Below are positions 54,647 to 64,000 of a stretch of DNA of 64,000 bases, piece by piece; the stretch's first letter is position 1; every line of letters starts with the position of its first letter. Source of the DNA: Novosphingobium huizhouense (lineage in GTDB: Bacteria > Pseudomonadota > Alphaproteobacteria > Sphingomonadales > Sphingomonadaceae); the NCBI RefSeq assembly GCF_020179475.1, contig NZ_JAILXZ010000006.1, positions 52,264 through 116,263 of the forward strand, given 5' to 3'. Position numbers and translations under genes: made by a program. Under the pieces are notes generated by a model. It was not told the DNA's origin, made no database searches, and saw nothing but the letters and a program-made list of their open reading frames with translations.

Positions 54647-55270
54647 TTGAGCGGGACCATCCTGATCGCGGACGACCACCCGCTGTTCCGGCAGGCGCTG
54701 GCGCTTGCGGTCGCCACGGTCGCCCCCGACGCGACGGTGGTCGAGGCGGGCACGCTCGCCGCCGCGGCGAGGGCCGCGGCAGAAGCGCAGGACCTGCGGC
54801 TGGTGACGCTCGACCTCAAGATGCCGGGCGCGATCGGCTACTCCGGCATCGCCCTGCTCCATGCCGAGCGGCCGCACGTGCCGATCCTCGTCGTTTCGGG
54901 CGCGGAGGGCGCCAATGCCGCCGAGGAGGCGCGCGCGTTCGGCGCGGTCGGCTTCCTGCGCAAGGACGCCGACCTCGCGCTGATCGAGCAGGCCATCGCC
55001 GCCGCGCTGGGCGGCGCGCCGGTCGCGCCGCGCCGCGCCGATGCGGTGGACGAGGTGCGCAGCGCCGTGGCAGGGCTCACGCCGACCCAGCTCAAGGTGC
55101 TGCTGGCGGTGCTCGACGGCAAGCTCAACAAGCAGGTCGCCCACGAACTCGGCATGAGCGAGGCGACGGTGAAGGCGCACATGACCGCGATCATGCGCAA
55201 GCTCGACGTGCGCAACCGCACCCAGGCGGCGCTGGTCGCCCGCTCGCTCGGGCTCGACCTCAGGCCTTAG
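54647..55270 (+). CDS. LuxR-type response regulator (CrbR-like), TTG start
   Basis: A 207-residue regulator. The receiver has ADDHPLFRQAL, the phospho-acceptor D56 (LVTLDLKMPG), VSGAEG and Lys in FLRKDADL. The LuxR HTH is LTPTQLKVLLAVLDGKLNKQVAHELGMSEATVKAHMTAIMRKL. I use TTG 54647 because AGGGGGAGA lies about 10 bases upstream and it begins the family consensus (MSGTILIADDHP). GTG 54590 would add an unrelated leader. Placement with a symporter-kinase and acsA matches the CrbR acetate regulator. Confidence 0.88.
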   Translation: MSGTILIADDHPLFRQALALAVATVAPDATVVEAGTLAAAARAAAEAQDLRLVTLDLKMPGAIGYSGIALLHAERPHVPILVVSGAEGANAAEEARAFGAVGFLRKDADLALIEQAIAAALGGAPVAPRRADAVDEVRSAVAGLTPTQLKVLLAVLDGKLNKQVAHELGMSEATVKAHMTAIMRKLDVRNRTQAALVARSLGLDLRP

Positions 55271-58200
55271 GCCGCACCCTCCGCTCCCGGCGCGGCCGCG
55301 GCGAGGAACGCTTCGATCGCGGCGGGATCGGCGGGCTTGGCGAGGAACGGAAGGCGCCGGTTGCGCGCGGTGCGCACCAGCGCCGGATCGCTCTCGGCCG
55401 TGACCAGCGCGACCGGCAGCCCGGGACGGCGGCGGCGCAGGCGGGTGATCAGGGCGAGGCCGTTCTCGCCGTGGTCGAGGCTGTAGTCGACCAGCGCGGC
55501 ATCGACCCCGTCGGCCACCGCCAGCGCCTGCGCGCCGTCCCGCGCGCCGCAGGCGGCATGGCCGGCGCTCTCGAGCAGGGCGGTGGTCGCCTCGAGGATC
55601 GCCGGGTCGTTGTCGACCACGAGCACGCGCAGTGCCCGCGGCGGGCGCAGGCCGCCGGACGCGCGCCCGGGCGCCGGCGCCTGGGCCGGGCCCGCCGCGG
55701 CGGGCAGGGTGACGCTGAAGCGGCTGCCATGGCCGGGGCGCGAGGCGAGCGCGAGGTCGAGCCCGAGCAGGCGCGCGATCCGTTCGACGATCGCGAGCCC
55801 CAGCCCCAGCCCTTCGGCCTCGACCGCGTGGAGCCGCGTGAATTCGGCGAAGATCGCGCGCGCCTGGTCGGGCGGGATGCCGACGCCGCTGTCAACCACG
55901 TCGATCCGCCAGGCCGCGCCGCGCCTCCGCACCCCGATGACGATGCCGCCCGACGGAGTGTATCGCACCGCGTTCGACAGCAGGTTCTGCAGCACCGAGC
56001 GCAGCAGCCCGGGATCGGTCAGCGCCCAGCCCTGCGCCGAGCCGACCGCGAGCCGCAGCCCCTTCGCCTCGGCCAGCGGCCGCAGTCCCTCGGCGATGTC
56101 GCGCACCAGCGGTCCCAGCGCGACCAGCTCGGGGTCGGGCGTGATGCCGCCGGCATCGAGCTTGGAGATGTCGAGCAGCGCGCGCAGCAGGTCCTCGGCG
56201 GCGACGATCGCGCGGTCGACCCGCGCCACCAGCGGGCGCTGCGGCTCGCTCGCCTGGCGCTCCAGCGCGCGCGCGAACAGGCGCGCGGCGTGGAGCGGCT
56301 GGAGCAGGTCGTGGCTCGCCGCCGCGAGGAAGCGCGTCTTCTCGCGCGTCGCATCGGCGAGACGGCGGTTGGCCTGCGACAGCGCCTCGGTGCGCTCGGC
56401 GATGCGGTCCTCCATTGCGTCGAGCGTGCGGCGCAGCTCGGCGCGCAGGGCGGCGTCGTCGGTCACGTCGGTGAACGAGGTGAGATAGCCGCCGCCGGGC
56501 ATCGGCCCGCCGACCGACTTGATCACCCGGCCATCGCGCCGGATGCGCTCGGAGACATAGGGCCGGCGCGCGCGCAGGCGTTCGAGCCGGCGTTCGACCT
56601 GCGCCTCGACATCGCCGGGAAAACCGCCGCGGCGGACGTTGTGGCGGATCAGTTCGGCCACCGGCACGCCGACCCGGACCAGCCCGGGCGGATAGTCGAA
56701 CATCGCGACATAGCGCTGGTTCCAGGCGACGAGGCACAAGTCGGCGTCGATCACGCTGATCCCCGAGGGCAGGTTCTCGAAGCTGGCGGCGAGCAACTGG
56801 CGCGAGAAGCGCAGCGACTGCCCGCCTTCGTCGAGCAGGCGGGTGACGTCCTCAATGCCGAGTTGCCCGCCGACCAGCGCCGAGCCGACCAGCGCGCGCG
56901 CCGAGGAGGCGCCGACCACCGCGGCGATCAGGTCCTGCGCGCGGCGCGCGGCGGCGCGGTCGACCGGCGCGGTGTCGGTCGCGGGCGGGAACGCGGCGGC
57001 AGCGCCTTCCTCGCCGATGAAGCGGGCGGCGAGCGCGCGCAGTTCGCCGATGTTGCGCACCGGCCGCTGGCCGCGGGCAAGGCGCGGCGCCGCCGCCCCC
57101 GCGCCGCGCCGCGCCGAAAGCGCTAGCAGCGCGATCGCGTTGGCGCTGAGGCTCCACAGCGCGCCGTGGACGAGCGGCGTCGCCCGGCCGATGCCGAGCA
57201 GGCGGAGCGGATCGAGCGCGGTCCCGGCAAGCGTCGCGAGCCAGGCCGGCGGCAGGATCGGCGGAAGCGCCAGCGTCCACACCCACAGCGCAAAGCCCAC
57301 CGCCAGGCTCACCTTGCCCGCCAGCGGATCGCGGCCGTTGCGGTTCACGGCGAGGACGAGATGCGGCGCGAACTGCGCCATCGCGGCAAAGGCAACGAGG
57401 CCGATCGAGGCAAGCGAGCTGCGCGGCGGCAGCAGCAGCGCCCAGGCGAGCGACAGCCCGACCACGCCGAGGATCGTCGCGCGCCGCACCAGCAGCATCC
57501 GCCGTCCCAGCGCGCCCGCACGGGCGCCGTCCTCGCCTTCGCCCTCGCTGCGCAGGACGGCAGGGAAGATCAGGTCGTTCGAGACCATCGTGGCGAGCGC
57601 GGTGGCGTCGACGATGACCATCGCCGCGGCCGAACTGAGCCCGCCGAGCAGCGCGGCCACGGCAATGGCGTGGGCGCCGGTCGCCTCGGGCAGCGCCAGC
57701 ACGAACAGGTCGGGCGGCGTGCCCGGCGGCAGCGCGATCAGCCCCGCCGCCGCGATCGGGATGATCAGTGCCGCCATCGCGGCGAGATAGGCGGAAAAGC
57801 CGAATCGCGCGCGGGGCAGATCCGATGGGTGCTGCGCCTCGGCCAGCGCGATGTAGAACTGTCGCGGCAGGACCAGCACCGCCATCGCCGACAGCGCGCC
57901 GATCACCGCGACCTCGAGCGAGAGATGCCCCGGCGCGAAGCGCGCGGCGAGCTCGCCCAGGCCCTGCGCGCGGCGCACCGGCGCGGCGCCTGCGATCGCC
58001 ATCACTGCCGCCGTGCCGACCAGCACCAGCGCGGCGAGCTTGATCGCGGATTCGAGCGCGATCGAGAACAGCAGCCCCTCGTTGCGACCGGCCACCTCGT
58101 AGCGGCGCGCGCCGAACAGGATCGCGAACAGCCCGAGCACCAGCGCGGCCGCGAGCATGACCGGCACGGTCACGTCCGCGCCCGAGACGACCGCGATCGC

Positions 58201-58623
58201 GCTGCCGATCGAACGCAGCTGGAGCGCGCCGTAGGGCACCACGCCGCACAGCGCGATCAGCGTGACGAGCCGGGCGATGCCGGGATCGTGGCCAAAGCGC
58301 GCGGCGAGGAAGTCGGAGATGGTGGTCGCGCGCTCGGCATGGACCGCTTCGGCGAGCCGGCGCAGGAAGCCGGGCGCGGCCAGGAGCACGATGCAGGGAG
58401 CAAGGTAGATCGGCAGATAGTTCCAGCCCTCGCGCACCGCGCTGCCGACCGCGCCGTAGAAGGTCCAGCTCGAGCAATAGACCCCGAGCGCAAGGGTATA
58501 GGCCGAGTGCCGCAACCGCTGGGCGGCGCGCCAGCGCATCGCGCGCGATTCCACCGTGGCGGCGAAAGCGAACAATGCGGCGATCAGCAGCAGCGCGAGC
58601 AGCGCGGCGAACCCCAGGCTCAT
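55267..58623 (-). CDS. Sodium:solute-symporter-fused hybrid histidine kinase (CrbS-like)
   Basis: A 1118-residue sensor. About residues 1-500 are a 12-13-helix SLC5/SSS transporter-like domain. A PAS domain follows (ASFENLPSGISVIDADLCLVAWNQRYV and on), then a coiled HisKA with H771 (AASHDLLQPLHAARLF). The ATPase has LLSNAVRYTP, DSGVGIPPDQ and GLGLGLAIV. A C-terminal receiver has D1046 (ALVDYSLDHG). This is the CrbS layout, which senses acetate-related flux and controls acs through CrbR. Its stop overlaps the response regulator stop by 4 bases, convergently. Confidence 0.93.
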   Translation of the reverse strand: MSLGFAALLALLLIAALFAFAATVESRAMRWRAAQRLRHSAYTLALGVYCSSWTFYGAVGSAVREGWNYLPIYLAPCIVLLAAPGFLRRLAEAVHAERATTISDFLAARFGHDPGIARLVTLIALCGVVPYGALQLRSIGSAIAVVSGADVTVPVMLAAALVLGLFAILFGARRYEVAGRNEGLLFSIALESAIKLAALVLVGTAAVMAIAGAAPVRRAQGLGELAARFAPGHLSLEVAVIGALSAMAVLVLPRQFYIALAEAQHPSDLPRARFGFSAYLAAMAALIIPIAAAGLIALPPGTPPDLFVLALPEATGAHAIAVAALLGGLSSAAAMVIVDATALATMVSNDLIFPAVLRSEGEGEDGARAGALGRRMLLVRRATILGVVGLSLAWALLLPPRSSLASIGLVAFAAMAQFAPHLVLAVNRNGRDPLAGKVSLAVGFALWVWTLALPPILPPAWLATLAGTALDPLRLLGIGRATPLVHGALWSLSANAIALLALSARRGAGAAAPRLARGQRPVRNIGELRALAARFIGEEGAAAAFPPATDTAPVDRAAARRAQDLIAAVVGASSARALVGSALVGGQLGIEDVTRLLDEGGQSLRFSRQLLAASFENLPSGISVIDADLCLVAWNQRYVAMFDYPPGLVRVGVPVAELIRHNVRRGGFPGDVEAQVERRLERLRARRPYVSERIRRDGRVIKSVGGPMPGGGYLTSFTDVTDDAALRAELRRTLDAMEDRIAERTEALSQANRRLADATREKTRFLAAASHDLLQPLHAARLFARALERQASEPQRPLVARVDRAIVAAEDLLRALLDISKLDAGGITPDPELVALGPLVRDIAEGLRPLAEAKGLRLAVGSAQGWALTDPGLLRSVLQNLLSNAVRYTPSGGIVIGVRRRGAAWRIDVVDSGVGIPPDQARAIFAEFTRLHAVEAEGLGLGLAIVERIARLLGLDLALASRPGHGSRFSVTLPAAAGPAQAPAPGRASGGLRPPRALRVLVVDNDPAILEATTALLESAGHAACGARDGAQALAVADGVDAALVDYSLDHGENGLALITRLRRRRPGLPVALVTAESDPALVRTARNRRLPFLAKPADPAAIEAFLAAAAPGAEGAA

Positions 58624-59147
58624 GCAACCTCTCTCGTCCCGGCCGCTTCACCCGCGCGGCGGCGGAGCAGGCGATGGCGGAGCGCGGAGTTTGAACCCGC
58701 CGGGGCCGAAGGCAAGACCTTCGTGATCCTTGCGCGCGCCAGGGGTTGCACGGCGCTTACCCGGCAGTCCGCCGGACGCAACGAATCCCGGCGCCGCATG
58801 GAGACGCAGCACGGAGGCAGAAAGCGGGAAAGGCGGGTGATCGTCTTCAGGAGCTGGTCGTAACACCCGGCGCGGTGCGTTTTAACGCATCCTCTCCCAA
58901 GACCGCGCCGGGCGAACGTCTCTGACGGTGCGACAACACTATCGTCCTTTTGCGTATTGACCAGCAAAAATGTCAGGTACGGGAAAATGCTCAGGACTTG
59001 GTGCGCAAGGGCTACATGGGCGCGGTAAACGGCTGATAATATGCGAGATTCCGGCGCTCGACGGGTTGCCGGTGGTTTCGTTTGCGACTGCATCGCCATA
59101 GCCTCTTCCGCAACCGGTCAACCGCGCCACCGGCGAATCACCCGCCA
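58624..59147. other. Gene-free 524-base stretch with an 11-bp stem enclosing a small palindrome
   Basis: No supported gene. CCCGGCGCGGT (58866-58876) and ACCGCGCCGGG (58902-58912) form a perfect stem enclosing GCGTT-TT-AACGC (58877-58888) and a C/T-rich side. The region from 58930 to 59060 is AT-richer than its surroundings. It separates the kinase from the MgtC-like gene, both on the minus strand. It probably contains the kinase promoter and an RNA or protein-binding element. Confidence 0.45.
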
Positions 59148-60401
59148 TCAGGTCCGCAGCGCCAGCACGGCCAGCCCCGCGCCCGAGGCCGCCAGCGCCG
59201 CGAGCAGCGGCGTGGCGGCGCGCCACCCGTCCCGGCCGGGCGCGATGACCAGCGCCATCACCGCCTTGACCAGCGTGTTGGCGAGCACGGGGCCGGCCAG
59301 CAACAGCCCCGCCCGCTCGGCCCCGATCGCGTCCGGGGCAAGCCCGGCGAGCGTCAGCACCGCGGCATCGACGTCCATCATCCCGGTCAGCGCGAGGACC
59401 GTCCCCATCCCCGCATCGCCGTACCGGGCAAGCGCCCAGCGTGCGATCAGCGAGAACAGCGCCACCATGACCGCAAGGACCAGCGCCGGGCGGAAATCGA
59501 GCGGGTTGCCAAGGCGGACCTCTCCGCCGGCGGCCTCGCCCTGTTGCCGCCACGCCGCCAGCGCGAAGCCTGCGGCGACCAGCGTCGCCGGCGCGAGCGC
59601 CATGGCAAGGCTGGGAAGCGCGCGCGGAACCAGCATCAGCGCAAGGACCTGCACGCGCAGGAACATCACGATCGAGGCGAGCGCGATTCCGGCGACCAGC
59701 GCGCTGCGCGCTTCGGGTTCGCTGCGCAGGCGCCGGGCATAGTCGGCCGTCACCGCGGTGGACGACACGATCGCCCCGGTCGCCGCCACCAGCAGCAGCC
59801 CGCGCCGCGAGCCCCAGCGGCGCGCAGCGGCGTATCCCGCGAACGAAAGGCCCGCCACGATCACCACGACCATCCAGATCCTTCGCGGATTCCATGCATC
59901 GAACGGGCCGAACGCCCGGTCCGGGAGCAGCGGCAGGGCGAGCAGCGCGATCAGCAGGAATCGCGCCGCCGCCTCGACCTCGATGGCGCTGAGGCCGACC
60001 AGCGCGCGGTGCAGCGCCGGGCGCGCCGCGAGCAGGGCAAAAGCGACGGCCGCGCCGCCGAGAGCGACGCCCGGCGCGATGCGCACCGCGGCCACGCCGA
60101 GCGCGAGCGTCAGCAGGCCGGCTACCGGGGTCGTCGCCGAGCGGATCGGGCTCTCCGCCTCGCTGCGGTAGCCGATCGCCAGCAGCGCGGCCGCGCCCAG
60201 CACCAGCGCGGCCGCGAGGGCATCGGGGAGCGCCCCAGCGAGCCCGCCGACCAGCCCAAGCAGGCCGAAGGTGCGAACGCCCGCGATGCGGGTGCCGGCG
60301 GGTCGCAGCCGCTGGCTCCATCCGCGCTCCACCCCGACGATCAGGCCGGTCAGCAGCGCGGCGGCGAGCGCCGTCAAGGTAGCGTTTTCGATCCCGCGCA
60401 T
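59148..60401 (-). CDS. MgtC/SapB-DUF4010 membrane protein
   Basis: A 417-residue polytopic protein. The N-terminal MgtC-like part has LLTGLIVGVERGWSQRL and IAGVRTFGLLGLVGGLAG. The DUF4010 C-domain includes GSRRGLLLVAATGAIVSSTAVTADYARR and ALTGMMDVDAAVLTLAGLA. About ten to twelve hydrophobic helices are predicted. The start at 60401 has GGGAGGGG upstream; the open frame extends further without a site. Function is unknown, perhaps ion or magnesium related by the MgtC name only. Confidence 0.88.
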   Translation of the reverse strand: MRGIENATLTALAAALLTGLIVGVERGWSQRLRPAGTRIAGVRTFGLLGLVGGLAGALPDALAAALVLGAAALLAIGYRSEAESPIRSATTPVAGLLTLALGVAAVRIAPGVALGGAAVAFALLAARPALHRALVGLSAIEVEAAARFLLIALLALPLLPDRAFGPFDAWNPRRIWMVVVIVAGLSFAGYAAARRWGSRRGLLLVAATGAIVSSTAVTADYARRLRSEPEARSALVAGIALASIVMFLRVQVLALMLVPRALPSLAMALAPATLVAAGFALAAWRQQGEAAGGEVRLGNPLDFRPALVLAVMVALFSLIARWALARYGDAGMGTVLALTGMMDVDAAVLTLAGLAPDAIGAERAGLLLAGPVLANTLVKAVMALVIAPGRDGWRAATPLLAALAASGAGLAVLALRT

Positions 60402-60568
60402 GCGCCCCTCCCGCGACCGGCTTATCGCCGACGCGCGCGATGCGCCACCGCCCCGATCGCGTGCCGGGTCAACGAAATGCACGAGAGAGGGCTTTGCGAT
60501 GCGGCAACGCCGGGTAAGACTGGGAAAAACAGCGGGGGCAGCCCCCAGGCATCGGGAAAGAGGAAGAC

Positions 60569-63500
60569 GTGGCCAGCAAGGTTCTGATCGCCAACCGCGG
60601 CGAAATCGCGATCCGCATCGCGCGCACCGCCGCCGACCTCGGCATCGAGGCGGTGATGGTCCACCCCGCCGACGACGCAGGGTCGCTGCACGTCGACGCG
60701 GGAGACGCCGCGCATGTCCTGCCCGGACAAGGGGTCGCCGCCTACCTCGACCAGGCGGCGATCATCGCCATTGCGCAGCGCGAAGGTTGCGACCTTGTCC
60801 ATCCGGGCTACGGCTTCCTCAGCGAAAACGCGGCCTTTGCCCGCGCCTGCGCCGATGCGGGACTGACCTTCGTCGGCCCCGCCGCGGAAACGCTCGACCT
60901 GTTCGGCGACAAGGCAGCGGCGCGCGCGCTGGCGCTGCGCTGCGGCGTGCCGACGTTACCGGGGTCGCAGGCGGCGGTCACCCCCGCGGAGGCGCGCGCC
61001 TTCCTTGCCGCGCAGGGCGCGATCATGCTCAAGGCGCTCGCCGGCGGCGGCGGCCGGGGCATGCGCATCGTCGAACGGGCCGACGCGCTCGACGAGGCCT
61101 TCGCCCGCGCGAGCTCGGAGGCCCAGGCCGCGTTCGGCGACGGCCGCCTCTATGTCGAGGCCTGCCTGCCGCGCGCGCGCCATGTCGAAGTGCAGGTGGT
61201 GGGCGACGGCAGCGGCGCTGTCCGTCACTTGTGGGACCGCGAATGCAGCCTGCAGCGCCAGCGACAGAAGCTGGTCGAGATCGCCCCCGCGGTCGGGATC
61301 ACGGCGGACCAGCGCGCCGCCATTCACGACTCAGCGCTCGTTCTCGCGCGCGCGACGTCCTATCGCGGGATCGGCACGTTCGAATTCCTCGTCGATCTCG
61401 ACGCGCCGGACCGCTTCGTGTTCATCGAAGCCAACCCGCGCCTGCAGGTGGAACACACCGTCACCGAGGAAGTGACGGGACTCGACCTCGTCGCCATGCA
61501 GTTCGCCCTGGCGCAGGGCGCTACGCTCGACGGGCTCGGGCTCGATCGCGCCGAGCCCGTCGGAGTGGCGATCCAGCTGCGGCTCAACACCGAGACGCTC
61601 GACCCGCAGGGCGAAGCGCGTCCCTCGGTCGGGACGATTACGCGCTACGAAATGCCGACCGGGCGCGGGGTGCGCGTCGACGGCTGCGGCCGGCGCGGCC
61701 ACGCGCCGAGCCCGCGCTACGATCCCCTCCTCGCCAAGCTGATCGTGCGCGCGCCTGCTTACGCGGCCGCGGTGGCCAAGGCCCAGCGCGCGCTCGACGC
61801 CTGCGTGGTCGAAGGCGTCGCGACCAACCTGGCGCTGCTCAAGGCGCTGATGGCGCGCGCAGAGCTGGCCGAGGGCGTGTTCGACACGCGCTTCGTCGAA
61901 CGCAACCTCGCCGAGCTGCTCGCCGCAGCTCCTGCCTCGGGCGATCGAGCGCGGCACCGCAGCGACGATCCGCTTGCGGTGCTGTCGGCGCGGCCCGGCA
62001 TGGGAGAGGCGACTGCCGCGGCGGCGCCCTCGGTGCCCGAAGGCCAGGTGGCGGTGCGCGCGCCGATGGTCGGCACGCTGGTGGCGGTGACCGCCGCAGT
62101 GGGCAGCACGGTGCGCAAGGGCGAGACGCTGGCGGTGATCGAGGCGCTCAAGATGGAGCACGCGATCGTCGCGCCGGTATCTGGCACGCTGGCCGCGCTG
62201 TTCCATGCCGGCGGCGATGTCGTGGCCGAAGCCGCGGTCCTCGCGGCGATCACGCCCGACGACGACGCGGGCGCGGAAGGGGAGATCGTCACGGACGACG
62301 TGTCCACCGGTCCGCGCGCCGATCTCGAACGCGTGCGCGCGATGCACGCGCTGGTCGCCGATGCGGGCCGGCCCGAAATCGTCGCCCGGCGCCACGCGAA
62401 GGGCAAGCGCACCGCGCGGGAAAACATCGCGGACTTGTGCGATCCCGGCTCGTTCCGCGAATACGGGCCGCTGGTGACCGCCGGGCGGCGCTACGAGGAC
62501 ACCGAGGAGGACATCGACCGCCGCCTCGTCAAGACCGCATCGGACGGCCTGGTGATGGGCATCGGGCGCGTCAACGGCGACCAGTTCGGCCCCGAGCGCG
62601 CCCGCTGCGTGGCGATGAGCTACGACTACACCGTGCTCGCCGGCACGCAGGGCCACAAGAACCACGTCAAGACCGACCGCATGCTCGAAGTGGCGCGCAA
62701 GGCGCGGCTGCCGGTGGTGTTCTACACCGAGGGCGGGGGCGGACGCAGCGGCGGGACCTCGCCGGGCGATCCGACGCCGCCGCCGACCACGGTGGGCGGG
62801 CTCAAGTACCGAACCTGGGCGCACATGGGCAAGCTTTCGGGGCTGGTCCCGCTGGTCGGAATCGCCAGCGGCTTCTGCTTTGCCGGCAATGCGGTGTTGC
62901 TGGCGATGTGCGACGTGATCATCGCGACGAAGGATTCGAGCCTCGGCATCGGCGGGCCGGCGATGATCGAGGGTGGCGGGCTTGGCGTCTATGCGCCCGA
63001 AGACGTCGGTCCGGTATCGGTCCAGGCGCCCAACGGGGTGATCGACATCGTGGTCGAGGACGAGGCGGAGGCGACTTCGGTGGCGCGGCAGTACCTGTCC
63101 TATTTCCAGGGGCGGATCGAGACGTGGCTGGACGCCGACCAGGCGCCGCTGCGCCACGCGGTCCCCGAGAACCGCCGCGCCGCCTACGACGTGCGGCGGA
63201 TCATCGAGACGCTGGCCGATGTCGGTTCGGTGCTGGAACTAAGGCGGGAATTCGCGCGATCGATGGTGACCACGCTGGCGCGCATCGAAGGGCGCCCGGT
63301 GGGGGTGGTCGCCAACAACTGCGCCTCGCCGACCGGCGGCGCGGTCGACAGCGACGGCGCGGACAAGGCGGCACGGTTCATGCAGTTGTGCAATGCCTTC
63401 GATATCCCCGTCGTCACGCTGATCGACGTGCCCGGCAACATGGTCGGGCCAGAGGCCGAGAGGACCGCGACGATCCGCCATTGCGGAAGGCTCTATGTGA

Positions 63501-63901
63501 TCGGGGCGAACCTGCAGGTGCCGATGTTCTCGGTGGTGCTGCGCAAGGCCTATGGCCTGGGCGCAATGGCGATGAGCGCAGGGTCGCTGGACAGCCCGCT
63601 GTTCACGGTGGCTTGGCCAACGGGCGAATTCGCAGGCATGGGGATCGAGGGCGAGATCAAGCTCGGCCGGCGTGCCGAGCTTGCCGCGATCGCCGATGTC
63701 GAGGAGCGGCGCGCGCGCTACGAGGAGTTGCTCGCCAACGCGTACGCGTGGTCGAGCGCGGCCAATGGCGCGACGGTGTTCGAATTCGACGACGTGATCG
63801 ACCCGGCCGAGACGCGCAGCTGGTTGGCGATGGGTTTGGAAGCGGTGGCTGGACGGCCTGCGCGCACCGGCAAGGTTCAACCTTGGATTGATGCCTGGTA
63901 A
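60569..63901 (+). CDS. Single-chain biotin-dependent acyl-CoA carboxylase (BC-BCCP-CT fusion), GTG start
   Basis: A 1110-residue fusion of all three activities. Biotin carboxylase (residues 1 to about 450) has SKVLIANRGEIAIRIART, GGGGRGMRIV and FIEANPRLQVEHTVTEE. The carrier domain (about 485-560) has the biotin site VIEALKMEHAI with Lys528. The carboxyltransferase (about 580-1110) has RENIADLCDPGSF, GGGGRSGG in its oxyanion loop, SLGIGGPAMIEGGGLGVY and IDVPGNMVGPEAE. GTG at 60569 follows AGAGGA. This arrangement matches single-chain long-chain acyl-CoA carboxylases; the acyl chain is not evident. Confidence 0.93.
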   Translation: MASKVLIANRGEIAIRIARTAADLGIEAVMVHPADDAGSLHVDAGDAAHVLPGQGVAAYLDQAAIIAIAQREGCDLVHPGYGFLSENAAFARACADAGLTFVGPAAETLDLFGDKAAARALALRCGVPTLPGSQAAVTPAEARAFLAAQGAIMLKALAGGGGRGMRIVERADALDEAFARASSEAQAAFGDGRLYVEACLPRARHVEVQVVGDGSGAVRHLWDRECSLQRQRQKLVEIAPAVGITADQRAAIHDSALVLARATSYRGIGTFEFLVDLDAPDRFVFIEANPRLQVEHTVTEEVTGLDLVAMQFALAQGATLDGLGLDRAEPVGVAIQLRLNTETLDPQGEARPSVGTITRYEMPTGRGVRVDGCGRRGHAPSPRYDPLLAKLIVRAPAYAAAVAKAQRALDACVVEGVATNLALLKALMARAELAEGVFDTRFVERNLAELLAAAPASGDRARHRSDDPLAVLSARPGMGEATAAAAPSVPEGQVAVRAPMVGTLVAVTAAVGSTVRKGETLAVIEALKMEHAIVAPVSGTLAALFHAGGDVVAEAAVLAAITPDDDAGAEGEIVTDDVSTGPRADLERVRAMHALVADAGRPEIVARRHAKGKRTARENIADLCDPGSFREYGPLVTAGRRYEDTEEDIDRRLVKTASDGLVMGIGRVNGDQFGPERARCVAMSYDYTVLAGTQGHKNHVKTDRMLEVARKARLPVVFYTEGGGGRSGGTSPGDPTPPPTTVGGLKYRTWAHMGKLSGLVPLVGIASGFCFAGNAVLLAMCDVIIATKDSSLGIGGPAMIEGGGLGVYAPEDVGPVSVQAPNGVIDIVVEDEAEATSVARQYLSYFQGRIETWLDADQAPLRHAVPENRRAAYDVRRIIETLADVGSVLELRREFARSMVTTLARIEGRPVGVVANNCASPTGGAVDSDGADKAARFMQLCNAFDIPVVTLIDVPGNMVGPEAERTATIRHCGRLYVIGANLQVPMFSVVLRKAYGLGAMAMSAGSLDSPLFTVAWPTGEFAGMGIEGEIKLGRRAELAAIADVEERRARYEELLANAYAWSSAANGATVFEFDDVIDPAETRSWLAMGLEAVAGRPARTGKVQPWIDAW

Positions 63902-63911
63902 GTTTAGGATC

Positions 63912-63988
<77 letters not shown>

Positions 63989-64000
63989 TCACCATGTGGG

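Noticed and set aside
58620..59099. 159-codon minus-strand frame upstream of the kinase gene
   Set aside because: No ribosome site, domain or helix pattern supports it. Its composition changes along its length, and it covers the structured spacer.

Overview
The window is high-GC chromosomal DNA from an alphaproteobacterium, most likely a sphingomonad (Novosphingobium or Erythrobacteraceae type). The evidence is the two-piece permuted tmRNA with tag ANDNEALALAA, the lptD-surA-pdxA-rsmA cluster, TadE/TadG-like genes, the DUF2256/DUF3297/DUF4287 small proteins, the MHS-type carrier with a DcaP-like porin beside acs, and short intergenic palindromic repeats. There is no rRNA, CRISPR array, prophage or complete insertion sequence. 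Nearly all sequence is core or near-core chromosome with tight packing and many ATGA stop/start overlaps.

Layout. 1-2.4 kb: purine synthesis (purM end, then purN carrying an extra YjbR-like domain). 2.6-5.8 kb: a three-gene TadG/TadE/TadE-like operon behind an AT-rich leader. 5.8-9.7 kb (minus): pepA, a DUF2256 protein, a Tat-exported M24 peptidase, holC and ndk. 9.8-15.6 kb (plus): lptD, surA, pdxA and rsmA, for outer-membrane biogenesis, vitamin B6 and 16S rRNA modification. 15.6-20.4 kb: a DUF4287 protein and malate synthase G (minus), then an M20 hydrolase with astA (plus). 20.8-21.3 kb: ssrA on the minus strand, followed by three hairpins with a shared loop. 21.4-28.4 kb: mscL, LemA-TPM-TPM, a Nudix hydrolase, an SDR, purU, a DUF983 protein and der. 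28.5-29.3 kb: a CHAP-domain protein behind a CtrA-like box.

29.3-37.8 kb holds valine catabolism: acyl-CoA dehydrogenase, 3-hydroxyisobutyryl-CoA hydrolase-like, enoyl-CoA hydratase and mmsB in one overlapping operon. mmsA lies separately, divergent from a LysR regulator. A membrane-anchored AraC regulator and a sterol-desaturase-like enzyme sit between them. 37.9-41.1 kb is a loose region with tRNA-Val, tRNA-Pro, an orphan promoter, an alcohol-dehydrogenase relic, a 37-residue membrane protein and a general-stress-like protein. 41.2-46.1 kb: a gamma carbonic anhydrase-like protein, a thiolase-like protein, a GMC oxidoreductase and an AcuI-type reductase.

46.1-58.6 kb is a short-chain-acid module: prpE, an MHS carrier and a DcaP-like porin (minus), divergent acsA (plus), a MerR-type B12-binding regulator, a LuxR-type response regulator and a sodium:solute-symporter/hybrid histidine kinase. 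The last two resemble the CrbS/CrbR acetate switch. 59.1-63.9 kb: a MgtC/DUF4010 membrane protein and a single-chain biotin-dependent acyl-CoA carboxylase. An initiator tRNA closes the window. Valine breakdown and propionate activation both yield propionyl-CoA, acsA yields acetyl-CoA, glcB feeds glyoxylate onward, and the carboxylase could act on the acyl-CoA pool. No wholly new system is obvious. The least-explained signals are the three-hairpin array by ssrA, the orphan promoter at 38.75 kb and the B12 regulator beside the acetate switch.
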